From Pseudobutyrivibrio sp. (GTDB taxonomy: Bacteria > Bacillota > Clostridia > Lachnospirales > Lachnospiraceae): DNA of 5,555 bases. Numbering within the stretch: position 1 is the stretch's first letter; every line of letters starts with the position of its first letter. The stretch covers positions 1 to 5,555 of the forward strand of contig JAFYYE010000136.1 of the NCBI GenBank assembly GCA_017557715.1, in the 5' to 3' direction. The position numbers and the translations under genes were made by a program. Positions 1 through 5,555 of this stretch are shown piece by piece. The notes beneath the pieces are model-generated. The model was not told the DNA's origin. It ran no database searches and saw only the letters and a list, made by a program, of their open reading frames with translations.

Positions 1-1
1 A

Positions 2-1543
2 AGTGCTACCACAGTATCTTATGTTTCAACAGGTGTAAATGCGGTGAAGCTTGAGGCGGCATTAGTTGATAAAGAGACTGACAGAGAATCTGTTCCAGAA
101 GACAGCTGGCATCCTCTCAGTTATTTTGAAAATGTTGAAGATGCAGTAAAAATTAATCCAGACCATACCAAAACAAAGGTGCTTGTTGAGCCAGAATGTC
201 CTGGTATAGAAGTAGGGTACAATGTTTGGGATGGAACAGTTGCTATTACTGGAAAACCAGAGCAGGCTGGTGACTATAAGATTTCAGTTCAGTTTACAGA
301 TACAGAAAATCGTGTTGCAATTAGCAATGTTGTAGATTTTACAGTTTATGAATTGAACGGAAAGCTTATTGAAGTTTTAAATTATGACAATGCTACACAG
401 ACTAGTGATGGCAAATATATTTATGATCAAAAGCCTTGGTATATTAGCGATTTGGGTGCAGATGTAGTTACAGTCCCAAAGGATATTAAGGCATGGTATG
501 GTAGTCATACTACAGGAACATATGCAGAGCTTGGTTCGGTAATATCTCTTACAAATGGAGAGGTGCCACCACAAACTCTTGTAATTCCAAGAGGCTGCAA
601 TCTTACTATGCTTAACACACGTGTTCACAGTGGTGTGAAAATTGTAGTTGAGAATGGTGGTAAGTTATCTTTAAGACAATCTACTATAGAAGGTATTTTA
701 GAGGTTCATAGGGGCGGAACACTTTCCGTAGATTACATTGATTATGGAGCGGATGCAGGCTTTACTCATGGCTCAGTTATCAATGGACAGATTAGAATGA
801 TGAACGGTTCCACATTGGAAAACGCAAGAATCGTTTCTCATACTAATTATTCAGCAAGAGATGATATCAATCGTAACAACAGCAATCCGGTTGTCGTTAC
901 GGATGGAACTGTTTACGTTAAAGGTAATGTATATATAAAAGGCGATGAAGCGGCTGACTATGGTGTTGGTCAGAAGGGATTGGCAGTTAAAGGAAAGCTT
1001 ATTGTTCCGGATGGATCTGTTTTAGCTGTATTTGGTGGTGGAGAGTCTCAGCTTTCTTCTATGGGAGGAGATGCTATCACACTTAATAATGGAACTATCT
1101 ACGGCGATGGAAAGGTAATTGCTGTAGGTGGATTTGGAATGAATCTTACAGGCAATCGTGACATTCTCGGAGGTGGAGCAGCTGTTTCTGGAAGAGGAAC
1201 AATCGACACAGACAGAGCATATCTTGAGGGTGGTTATAGTTTTGAAAAAGAGACTCAACCAATCAATGGAAACATCACTTTGTCATATAGAACAGACCGT
1301 AACCTTGTGACAGGCAAGTGCATTATGGGTACAGGAGAAACTACTAGTCCAAATTATTGGCATGGAACAGGTGATTCAGATGGAATCTGCCCTGATTTAA
1401 CCAAGTATGTTGTAGAGGACAATGCACCAATCAGAAGACACTCATACCGTAATACATATTGGTATCCAACATATGCCAGCAGCTATTACAATTGGTATTC
1501 GAACTATTTGTTCAATACTATAATGTGGTATTGGTTCTTCTAA
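2..1543 (+). CDS. Putative surface/exported protein with Ig-like domain and beta-strand repeat region (5' partial)
   Basis: The reading frame is open from base 2, so the gene starts upstream of the window. The GTG at 44 is an internal valine codon: the frame continues through 14 codons before it and no ribosome binding site precedes it. Numbering from that GTG, residues about 50-103 look like a He_PIG/cadherin-like Ig domain, with the typical pattern GTVAITGKPEQAGDYKISV. Residues about 175-400 are short beta-strand units rich in Gly, Asn, Thr and Val (for example NGGKLSL, RGGTLSV, NNGTIYGDGKVIAVGG), as in right-handed beta-helix surface proteins. Residues 468-499 are half aromatic and end in WYWFF. 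No LPXTG motif, SLH domain, choline-binding repeat or transmembrane anchor is visible, and any signal peptide would lie outside the window. A role in adhesion or in carbohydrate or envelope binding is inference; no catalytic motif is recognisable. The next frame-matched sequence is a cobW remnant, so this gene borders a rearrangement. Confidence 0.8.
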   Translation, partial: SATTVSYVSTGVNAVKLEAALVDKETDRESVPEDSWHPLSYFENVEDAVKINPDHTKTKVLVEPECPGIEVGYNVWDGTVAITGKPEQAGDYKISVQFTDTENRVAISNVVDFTVYELNGKLIEVLNYDNATQTSDGKYIYDQKPWYISDLGADVVTVPKDIKAWYGSHTTGTYAELGSVISLTNGEVPPQTLVIPRGCNLTMLNTRVHSGVKIVVENGGKLSLRQSTIEGILEVHRGGTLSVDYIDYGADAGFTHGSVINGQIRMMNGSTLENARIVSHTNYSARDDINRNNSNPVVVTDGTVYVKGNVYIKGDEAADYGVGQKGLAVKGKLIVPDGSVLAVFGGGESQLSSMGGDAITLNNGTIYGDGKVIAVGGFGMNLTGNRDILGGGAAVSGRGTIDTDRAYLEGGYSFEKETQPINGNITLSYRTDRNLVTGKCIMGTGETTSPNYWHGTGDSDGICPDLTKYVVEDNAPIRRHSYRNTYWYPTYASSYYNWYSNYLFNTIMWYWFF

Positions 1544-1861
1544 AGTAGTATTTGTAATCAGCTTATTGAGGATTACCCTGAGCAGCTTATTCGCTCAAAG
1601 GGATACATCTGGTTTTCTGATGATTGGAAGCACGTGCAGCTTTTTGAACAGGCGGGACGAAACGCATCTATCACAGAGGTAACTGAGTGGGTATCTTCTT
1701 GGCCAGAGGAACAGCTGGCACCGGTAGTGGCGGATTTTCCAGATATCATGGACGATTGGGATGAAACCTACGGCGACAGATGTAATCAGGTTGTATTTAT
1801 CGGAAAAGGGTATGAGAAGGCTGAGATAGTTGAAAGATTATACGAGTGTATTGCATATTAA
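1544..1861 (+). pseudogene. CobW/COG0523 GTP-binding protein, C-terminal domain remnant
   Basis: This is a 105-codon open stretch that begins immediately after the TAA of the surface gene, in the same frame, and ends at TAA 1859-1861. The translation matches the CobW C-terminal domain: LIRSKGYIWFSDD (residues 15-27), LFEQAGRNASIT (33-44), and the family hallmark WDETYGDRCNQVVFIG (72-87). COG0523 proteins are usually 300-400 residues, with an N-terminal P-loop GTPase (Walker A GxxGxGKTT, CxxC metal site) that delivers metals such as zinc or cobalt to target proteins. None of that half is present. No ATG, GTG or TTG exists in frame between the upstream stop and GTG 1634, and that GTG lies inside the conserved domain with only a poor ribosome binding site, so normal expression is unlikely. 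No internal stop or frameshift has accumulated, which suggests recent truncation, or retention of a 75-residue product from GTG 1634. I favour a remnant. Confidence 0.75.
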
Positions 1862-1878
1862 AACATTCTTTAATGTTT
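1861..1878 (+). terminator. Weak A/T hairpin after the cobW remnant
   Basis: A perfect 7-bp inverted repeat (AAACATT, loop CTTT, AATGTTT) begins on the last base of the stop codon. The stem is A/T-rich with one C-G pair, and no T-tract follows on either strand, so it does not fit a standard intrinsic terminator. It is the only structured element between the left genes and the downstream operon, so it is listed as a possible weak transcript end only. Confidence 0.2.
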
Positions 1879-1926
1879 CATCCTGAAATATAAAAAGCCC
1901 CATCAAATCATCCAAATATGTTACTA

Positions 1927-1932
1927 TATGAT
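1927..1932 (+). promoter_or_regulatory. Possible -10 element upstream of the HAD-phosphatase operon
   Basis: TATGAT differs from the sigma-A consensus TATAAT at one position and lies 35 bases before the ATG at 1968. No convincing TTGACA-like box sits 16-19 bases upstream and no extended TG is present. In A+T-rich DNA such a hexamer can occur by chance. It is proposed because the 106-bp gap at 1862-1967 is the only space before the five-gene cluster large enough for a promoter. Confidence 0.22.
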
Positions 1933-1967
1933 GTAGTTCAAGAAATGAGAAAAAAGAAGGTATTTGA

Positions 1968-2765
1968 ATGATTAAACTTATTGCAACAGATGTAGATGGA
2001 ACATTAGTAAAGGACGCTTCTCCTGATATTTATCCAGAGATTATCGAGATGGTAAGGGAGCTCAGAAGAAGAGATATTATTGTCTGTATTGCCAGTGGCA
2101 GACAGTATTCCAGCATTGAAAAATTATTCAAGGATGTTAAGGATGATTTGATTTTCATTGCTGATAATGGTGCTCACGTAAAGTGCCGCGGCAAGGATTT
2201 AAATATCGTAAATATGAATCCAGAATATCTTGATGAGCTTATAAAAGAGCTTAGAACTTTTGAAGATTGTGAGATGATTTGCGAGGGACCAGGAATTACT
2301 TATATCGAGTCAAAGAATCCTGATTTTATCAATTTCATCGAGACACAGTATAAGTGTGATTACAAGCAGGTAGATGACGTTTTGACAGAAGGTTCAAATA
2401 TTATCAAAGCCTCTATTTTCAAAAGACCATCTATCAGATCAATCGGTGATGAGATTCTTATTCCAGAGTGGAAGGATCGCCTGAAGGTCACTATGGCTGG
2501 TGAAGACTGGGTAGATTTTATGGATAAGTCTGTGGATAAGGGAAATGCTCTTAAGTTTATCCAGAAGTTTTATGGTATTTCACCAGATGAAACTATGGTA
2601 TTTGGTGACAACAATAATGATATTGGTATGCTTAAGTGTGCTACTGAAAGCTATGCTGTTGAGACAGCACCTGACGTGGTTAAGGATGCTGCAAATCACA
2701 TCTGCCCTTCATGGAAGGAAAAGGGTGTGTATCAGGTTTTAGCAGCTAATTTTCCGGCAGAATAA
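1968..2765 (+). CDS. Cof-type HAD-IIB family hydrolase (sugar-/nucleotide-phosphatase)
   Basis: A cytosolic Mg-dependent phosphatase of 265 residues, the normal length for the Cof/YbjI/YwtE group. All four HAD motifs are intact: motif I DVDGT (nucleophile D8, acid/base D10), motif II with S43 in ASGR, motif III K191 in VDKGNAL, and motif IV GDNNND (D214, D218). DNGA at 66-69 is also typical of the subfamily. The cap between about residues 85 and 185 is the C2B type, which defines HAD-IIB. The start is firm: AGAAGG at 1955-1960 lies 7 bases before the ATG, and the codon just upstream is a stop (TGA). Family members hydrolyse phosphosugars, pyridoxal phosphate, FMN or the riboflavin intermediate ARPP, and the substrate cannot be read from sequence. 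It is first in a same-strand cluster and 29 bases from a RibD-type reductase gene, which makes a flavin-pathway role worth considering. Confidence 0.95.
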   Translation: MIKLIATDVDGTLVKDASPDIYPEIIEMVRELRRRDIIVCIASGRQYSSIEKLFKDVKDDLIFIADNGAHVKCRGKDLNIVNMNPEYLDELIKELRTFEDCEMICEGPGITYIESKNPDFINFIETQYKCDYKQVDDVLTEGSNIIKASIFKRPSIRSIGDEILIPEWKDRLKVTMAGEDWVDFMDKSVDKGNALKFIQKFYGISPDETMVFGDNNNDIGMLKCATESYAVETAPDVVKDAANHICPSWKEKGVYQVLAANFPAE

Positions 2766-2794
2766 ATATTAGAATAGATTAGGGGGAATTTTAT

Positions 2795-3478
2795 ATGAGT
2801 AACAGACCAATTACTACTTTGTTTATGCTTATGTCTGTGGATGGAAAGATAAGCCCTGGTGCCACTGATGAAGTGGACTATGACAAGGACTTTCCAAATA
2901 TTGAAGGGCTGAAGGAGGGCCTTCATCAATATTATGGAATAGAGCAGACTACAGATTTATGGTCTTTTAATACAGGTCGTGTGCAGCAGAAGATGGGTGT
3001 AAATGAATTGCCTCTTCCAGAGAAGACTATAGTATCTTTTGCGGTTTTGGATAATAGCCATTTGACTGAGCATGGCGTGAAGTGGTTTTGTGCAAAGTCT
3101 AAAAATTTTGTAGTTATAACTTCAAACAAAAATCATCCAGCATTTAATGTTTCAGAGGATAATCTTCACATCATTTATCAGGAAGAGCAGAATCTTGGAG
3201 CAGCTTTAGTTGAGTTGAAGGAGAAATATGGCTGTGAAAGATTGACTGTCCAAAGCGGTGGTACATTAAATGGTTTATTCTTACGAGAAAAACTATTTGA
3301 TTATGTGGATATCGTGGTGGCACCAGTACTTGTTGGAGGAAAAGATACCTCCACATTGATAGATGGAAAATCTATGACAGGTACAGATGAGCTCAATAAG
3401 CTTGGAGTATTGAAACTGGAAAAGGTTGAGGCTTTAGAAGATTCGTATATACGAATTAAATATAAGATTATGGCATAA
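2795..3478 (+). CDS. Stand-alone RibD C-terminal/DHFR-like reductase
   Basis: A 227-residue protein covering the RibD_C reductase fold without the N-terminal deaminase domain. Visible signatures are MSVDGKI (residues 13-19) at the first strand, the nucleotide-binding segment LTVQSGGTLNGLFL (150-163), and VDIVVAPVLVGGKDTSTL (171-188), the characteristic C-terminal block. Known relatives use NADPH to reduce the ribosylamino-pyrimidine phosphate of riboflavin synthesis (RibD/Rib7). Many stand-alone bacterial members, annotated only as dihydrofolate reductase family proteins, have unknown substrates. The start is supported by AGGGGG at 2781-2786, 8 bases before the ATG. The gene follows the HAD phosphatase by 29 bases and precedes the small DUF5680-like gene by 37 bases, so co-transcription is likely. 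No ribA, ribB, ribH or ribE neighbour and no FMN riboswitch is visible, so a riboflavin assignment stays tentative. Classic folate DHFR is less likely because the C-terminal block is RibD-like. Confidence 0.9.
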   Translation: MSNRPITTLFMLMSVDGKISPGATDEVDYDKDFPNIEGLKEGLHQYYGIEQTTDLWSFNTGRVQQKMGVNELPLPEKTIVSFAVLDNSHLTEHGVKWFCAKSKNFVVITSNKNHPAFNVSEDNLHIIYQEEQNLGAALVELKEKYGCERLTVQSGGTLNGLFLREKLFDYVDIVVAPVLVGGKDTSTLIDGKSMTGTDELNKLGVLKLEKVEALEDSYIRIKYKIMA

Positions 3479-3515
3479 TGCTAAATGGGTTGAAATTACG
3501 TGGGGGTAAATAAAA

Positions 3516-3722
3516 ATGGACAAGAAGCTTGTGAATTTTCTAGTCACTGCTAAAAAAGCAACTTATGCAGGCAAGGGGGCTGAGACTATTCCATCCAGAT
3601 TAAAGTCACATGATTTGATTTATAAGGATGGGGACTACAAATGGTTCAGTGGCATTGAAAAGATTTTCTACAAAAAGAAAATGGTTTACGAATGTCTCTT
3701 CCATGGAGGACTAATTGAGTGA
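3516..3722 (+). CDS. Small DUF5680-like protein, apparently missing its central region
   Basis: A 68-residue soluble basic protein of unknown function. Its N-terminal half (residues 5-41: FLVTAKKATYAGKG, then SRLKSHDLIYKDGDY) resembles the start of DUF5680 proteins. Its C-terminal half (42-66: WFSGIEKIFYKKK, then VYECLFHGG) resembles the family's C-terminal block. From memory, family members are about 100-150 residues, with a further block between these two, so this copy looks like an in-frame internal deletion at a repeated GDY/GDF-type motif near residues 38-43. The ribosome binding site is strong (GGGGG at 3502-3506, 9 bases before the ATG). The stop TGA overlaps the GTG start of the metallophosphoesterase gene, which indicates translational coupling and argues that this frame is really translated. 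DUF5680 domains also occur fused to helix-turn-helix domains, but none is present here. Whether it folds is unknown. Confidence 0.75.
   Translation: MDKKLVNFLVTAKKATYAGKGAETIPSRLKSHDLIYKDGDYKWFSGIEKIFYKKKMVYECLFHGGLIE
3705..3710 (+). promoter_or_regulatory. Strong Shine-Dalgarno that fixes the GTG start of the phosphoesterase gene
   Basis: GGAGGA lies inside the end of the DUF5680-like gene, 8 bases before GTG 3719. The codon directly upstream in that frame is TGA, so GTG is the first possible start. Together with the four-base GTGA overlap (3719-3722), this makes a classic coupled stop/start. Confidence 0.8.
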
Positions 3723-4636
3723 AAAAACAAATTGGAGTAATTGCAGATATTCACAGCAACTATACAGCCTTCAAGACAGCTGTAGATTATATGGTAAACA
3801 GAGGTATCACAGAGTTTTTCCTTCTGGGTGATTTTGTATCTGATACTACTGACACAGTTGAGACCATGCAGTTCATTTATGAGCTGATGGGAAAATACAG
3901 TGTAAAGGTTCTTAGAGGAAATCGCGAGGAGTACATTATTAATCAGAGAAATGTTCTCCGCGGAAAGTCTGATGCACCAAAATGGATTTATAATTCTGCA
4001 AGTGGTAATTTACTTTACACATTAGATTTGCTGACAGACAAGGACATAGATTTTTTTGAATCACTCCCAATCACTTTCAAGTATGAGTGTGACGGATATC
4101 CTTCTATCACCTGTTGTCACGGCAGTCCTGAGAATTCAAGGGAGCTTATGCAGCTGGAGGGGGATAACACAAAGGTCTGGCTTGATAAAATAGATACCGA
4201 CTATCTGATTGCCGCCCATACTCACTATCAGGGAGGAATGGACTATAAGGGGAAGCGTTATTTTAATACAGGCTCAACAGGAATTGCTATTGATGCACCG
4301 GGGGTTGCCCAGTGTCTTGTTTTGCATGGAAGTGATGTGTCAGAGCCAGATGGACCATCCTGGACAGCAGAATTTTTAAATCTACCATATGATGTGGATT
4401 ATGTAATTAATTCCTGCTATGAAAAAGGACTAATGGAAAAGGGACAGTGGTTCATTTCTAATTATATTTATGTTTTGAAAACAGGCATAGATATCACCCC
4501 TCAATTAATCAGTACAGCCATAACTCTTCAGCAGGATGCTACAGGAAATCCAGTGAATTGGCCTTATATTGATGAGGAGTATTTTACAGAGGCTGCAAAA
4601 ATATTAGGAATTCCAGATTACAGACGAATTTCCTAA
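3719..4636 (+). CDS. Calcineurin-like metallophosphoesterase family protein
   Basis: A 305-residue cytosolic phosphoesterase with a dinuclear metal site. The metal-ligand pattern is complete: ADIHSN (D10, H12), LLGDF (D38), RGNRE (N68), CCHGSP (H134) and AAHTHY (H167, H169), followed by FNTGSTG (182-188), which stands where relatives have NPGSVG. The core (about 1-200) matches the MJ0936/YfcE-like group. The last 100 residues (about 205-305) form an extra C-terminal region with no motif I recognise. In motif III an Arg (R69) replaces the His of the common GNHE/GNHD form; this appears in some subfamilies and does not remove a metal ligand. Family substrates range from phosphodiesters to nucleotides and phosphoproteins, and the substrate here is unknown. 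Translation starts at GTG 3719, coupled to the upstream small gene, and an EamA transporter gene follows 19 bases downstream. It is probably an operon member. Confidence 0.93.
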   Translation: MKKQIGVIADIHSNYTAFKTAVDYMVNRGITEFFLLGDFVSDTTDTVETMQFIYELMGKYSVKVLRGNREEYIINQRNVLRGKSDAPKWIYNSASGNLLYTLDLLTDKDIDFFESLPITFKYECDGYPSITCCHGSPENSRELMQLEGDNTKVWLDKIDTDYLIAAHTHYQGGMDYKGKRYFNTGSTGIAIDAPGVAQCLVLHGSDVSEPDGPSWTAEFLNLPYDVDYVINSCYEKGLMEKGQWFISNYIYVLKTGIDITPQLISTAITLQQDATGNPVNWPYIDEEYFTEAAKILGIPDYRRIS

Positions 4637-4655
4637 ACTAGGAGAGCATTATTAC

Positions 4656-5555
4656 ATGGAAAAAAGATCCACATTTAACAATAAAATAGTAGTATTCCTA
4701 CTTGCTATTCTTTGCTGCCTGTTATGGGGCAGTGCATTTCCATGTATCAAGATAGGGTATGCCTTATTTGGGATAGAGTCATCAGATGTGATGTCACAGA
4801 TTCTTTTCGCAGGAACCAGATTTTTCCTGGCAGGAATTCTTACCATTATATTTGGATCACTTTTGCAGAAGAAATTTCTGTACCCAAAGAAGGAATCAGC
4901 CAGGCACATAATCAACCTGAGCTTATTTCAGACTATCATCCAGTACTTTTTCTTCTACATAGGACTTGCCCATTCCACTGGAGTAAAATCTTCCATCATA
5001 AATGGAATGAGCACTTTTTTTGCTATCCTGCTTGCCAGCCTTGTAAGAAAACAGGAGAAGCTTACTGGAAATAAAATATTAGGATGTATCTTAGGTGCAG
5101 CAGGTGTGATTCTTGTGAGCCTTAGTGGTGGAGATTTAGGAAGTGGCTTTGCCATAAATGGTGAGGGCTTTATCCTCATTGCTTCAGTATCCTATGCTAT
5201 TTCATCAGTGCTTATAAAAGAATATTCCAGAAAAGAAAATCCTGTGACTCTTAGTGGCTATCAGTTTATGCTGGGCGGACTTGTTATGATTTTAGTAGCT
5301 CTTATTTCAGGAGCCAGAATACATATAACCACAGCGCCAGGAATTATCCTGTTAATATACATGGCACTGATTTCCTCTGTTGCATATTCACTGTGGGGTA
5401 TTCTTTTGAAATACAATCCAGTATCATCAGTTACCATATACGGATTTACCAATCCCATTTTCGGGGCTATTCTTTCGGCTGTGTTCCTTGCAGAATGGAC
5501 CAATTTAAGTATAAAATATCTTATATCACTTGCTCTTGTCAGTGCAGGTATTTAC
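4656..5555 (+). CDS. EamA/DMT-superfamily transporter (3' partial)
   Basis: The frame runs open for 300 codons to the right edge with no stop, so the C-terminus is cut. The start ATG has AGGAGAG at 4640-4646 about 9 bases upstream. The protein is an integral membrane protein with about ten predicted helices, near residues 11-29, 50-70, 86-105, 111-130, 139-157, 169-187, 199-219, 228-250, 256-278 and 284-300. It is arranged as two tandem EamA repeats (about 11-155 and 170-300). LLWGSAFPCIKIGY (22-35) is the typical first-helix signature, and the end of the second repeat (TNPIFGAILSAVFLAEW, 265-281) also fits. Full-length members are about 290-320 residues, so probably only a few to about twenty residues are missing. 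DMT permeases export or exchange amino acids, nucleosides, drugs or other metabolites, and the substrate cannot be assigned. It sits 19 bases after the metallophosphoesterase gene and is the fifth gene of the cluster. Confidence 0.93.
   Translation, partial: MEKRSTFNNKIVVFLLAILCCLLWGSAFPCIKIGYALFGIESSDVMSQILFAGTRFFLAGILTIIFGSLLQKKFLYPKKESARHIINLSLFQTIIQYFFFYIGLAHSTGVKSSIINGMSTFFAILLASLVRKQEKLTGNKILGCILGAAGVILVSLSGGDLGSGFAINGEGFILIASVSYAISSVLIKEYSRKENPVTLSGYQFMLGGLVMILVALISGARIHITTAPGIILLIYMALISSVAYSLWGILLKYNPVSSVTIYGFTNPIFGAILSAVFLAEWTNLSIKYLISLALVSAGIY

Larger units (their letters stand above)
1968..5555 (+). other. Probable five-gene operon (HAD phosphatase, RibD-like reductase, DUF5680-like, metallophosphoesterase, EamA)
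   Basis: All five genes are co-directional, with gaps of 29, 37, -4 and 19 bases, each with its own strong ribosome binding site. No terminator hairpin or convincing promoter lies in the gaps. The upstream limit is the 106-bp spacer at 1862-1967; the downstream limit is outside the window. Confidence 0.6.

Noticed and set aside
44..46. GTG as the true start of the first protein
   Set aside because: The frame is open back to base 2, no ribosome binding site precedes this codon, and a surface protein of this type should begin with a signal peptide. It is treated as an internal valine of a partial gene.
377..1258. Minus-strand open frames opposite the surface protein (377-628 and 1022-1258)
   Set aside because: They are rich in Cys, Ser and Ile from antisense reading of repetitive beta-strand codons, have no ribosome binding site and resemble no family.
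1514..1532. Inverted repeat AATAC...GTATT near the end of the surface gene
   Set aside because: The stem is only 5 bp with a 9-base loop and no T-tract, inside coding sequence of low complexity. It is expected by chance.
1634..1861. An independent 75-residue gene starting at GTG 1634
   Set aside because: The CobW-like similarity extends upstream of this GTG to near 1550 with no start codon there, and the putative ribosome binding site is poor. A truncated remnant explains it better, although weak expression from the GTG cannot be excluded.
1541..1861. Programmed readthrough of TAA to give a surface-protein/CobW fusion
   Set aside because: The stop is TAA, no readthrough-stimulating structure is visible, and an exported repeat protein fused to a cytosolic metallochaperone domain makes no functional sense.
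1904..1932. ATCAT...ATGAT and ATAT...ATAT partial palindromes as an operator or FMN riboswitch remnant in the spacer
   Set aside because: The arms are 4-5 bases of A/T-rich sequence, and none of the conserved G/C-rich FMN riboswitch segments are present.
4712..5074. 120-codon plus-strand open frame within the transporter region
   Set aside because: It lies in another frame of the EamA gene. The 4656 frame encodes recognisable transmembrane helices and has a proper ribosome binding site, while this one has neither.
4652..5503. Minus-strand open frames opposite the transporter gene
   Set aside because: These are antisense shadows of the hydrophobic EamA coding sequence, with no ribosome binding sites and no recognisable domains.

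Overview
The window is A+T-rich, uses ATG/GTG starts behind strong purine-rich ribosome binding sites, and carries a protein set typical of a Gram-positive anaerobe. The best guess is a Lachnospiraceae-type Clostridia (Butyrivibrio, Pseudobutyrivibrio or Roseburia relatives). That placement is inferred from the flavour of the proteins, not from a marker gene. Every credible gene is on the plus strand. I see no rRNA, tRNA, CRISPR array, insertion sequence or phage module.

Left part (1-1967). The window opens inside a large exported or surface-type protein (2-1543, 5' end missing). It has an Ig-like domain, then a glycine/asparagine-rich beta-strand repeat region, and ends in a tail in which half the residues are aromatic. 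The next codon after its stop begins a 105-codon open stretch, in the same frame, that encodes most of the C-terminal domain of a CobW/COG0523 GTP-binding protein without the GTPase domain and without a normal start codon. This looks like the 3' remnant of a gene destroyed by a rearrangement that placed the surface gene next to it. A 106-bp spacer follows, with only a weak hairpin and a weak -10-like hexamer.

Right part (1968-5555). Five closely spaced or overlapping genes probably form one operon: a Cof-type HAD phosphatase (1968-2765), a stand-alone RibD-C/DHFR-like reductase (2795-3478), a very short DUF5680-like protein that seems to have lost its middle (3516-3722), a calcineurin-like metallophosphoesterase whose GTG start overlaps the previous stop (3719-4636), and an EamA/DMT-family membrane transporter that runs off the right edge (4656-5555).

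How they may work together: the HAD phosphatase and the RibD-type reductase are both families with members in riboflavin synthesis (reduction of the pyrimidine intermediate, then dephosphorylation of ARPP), so their adjacency is suggestive. The metallophosphoesterase and transporter do not force that reading, and the operon could equally be a general metabolite-housekeeping cluster. I do not see a clearly new defence or mobile system. The most notable points are the cobW remnant at the surface-gene junction, the aromatic tail, and the internally shortened DUF5680 protein coupled to the phosphoesterase.
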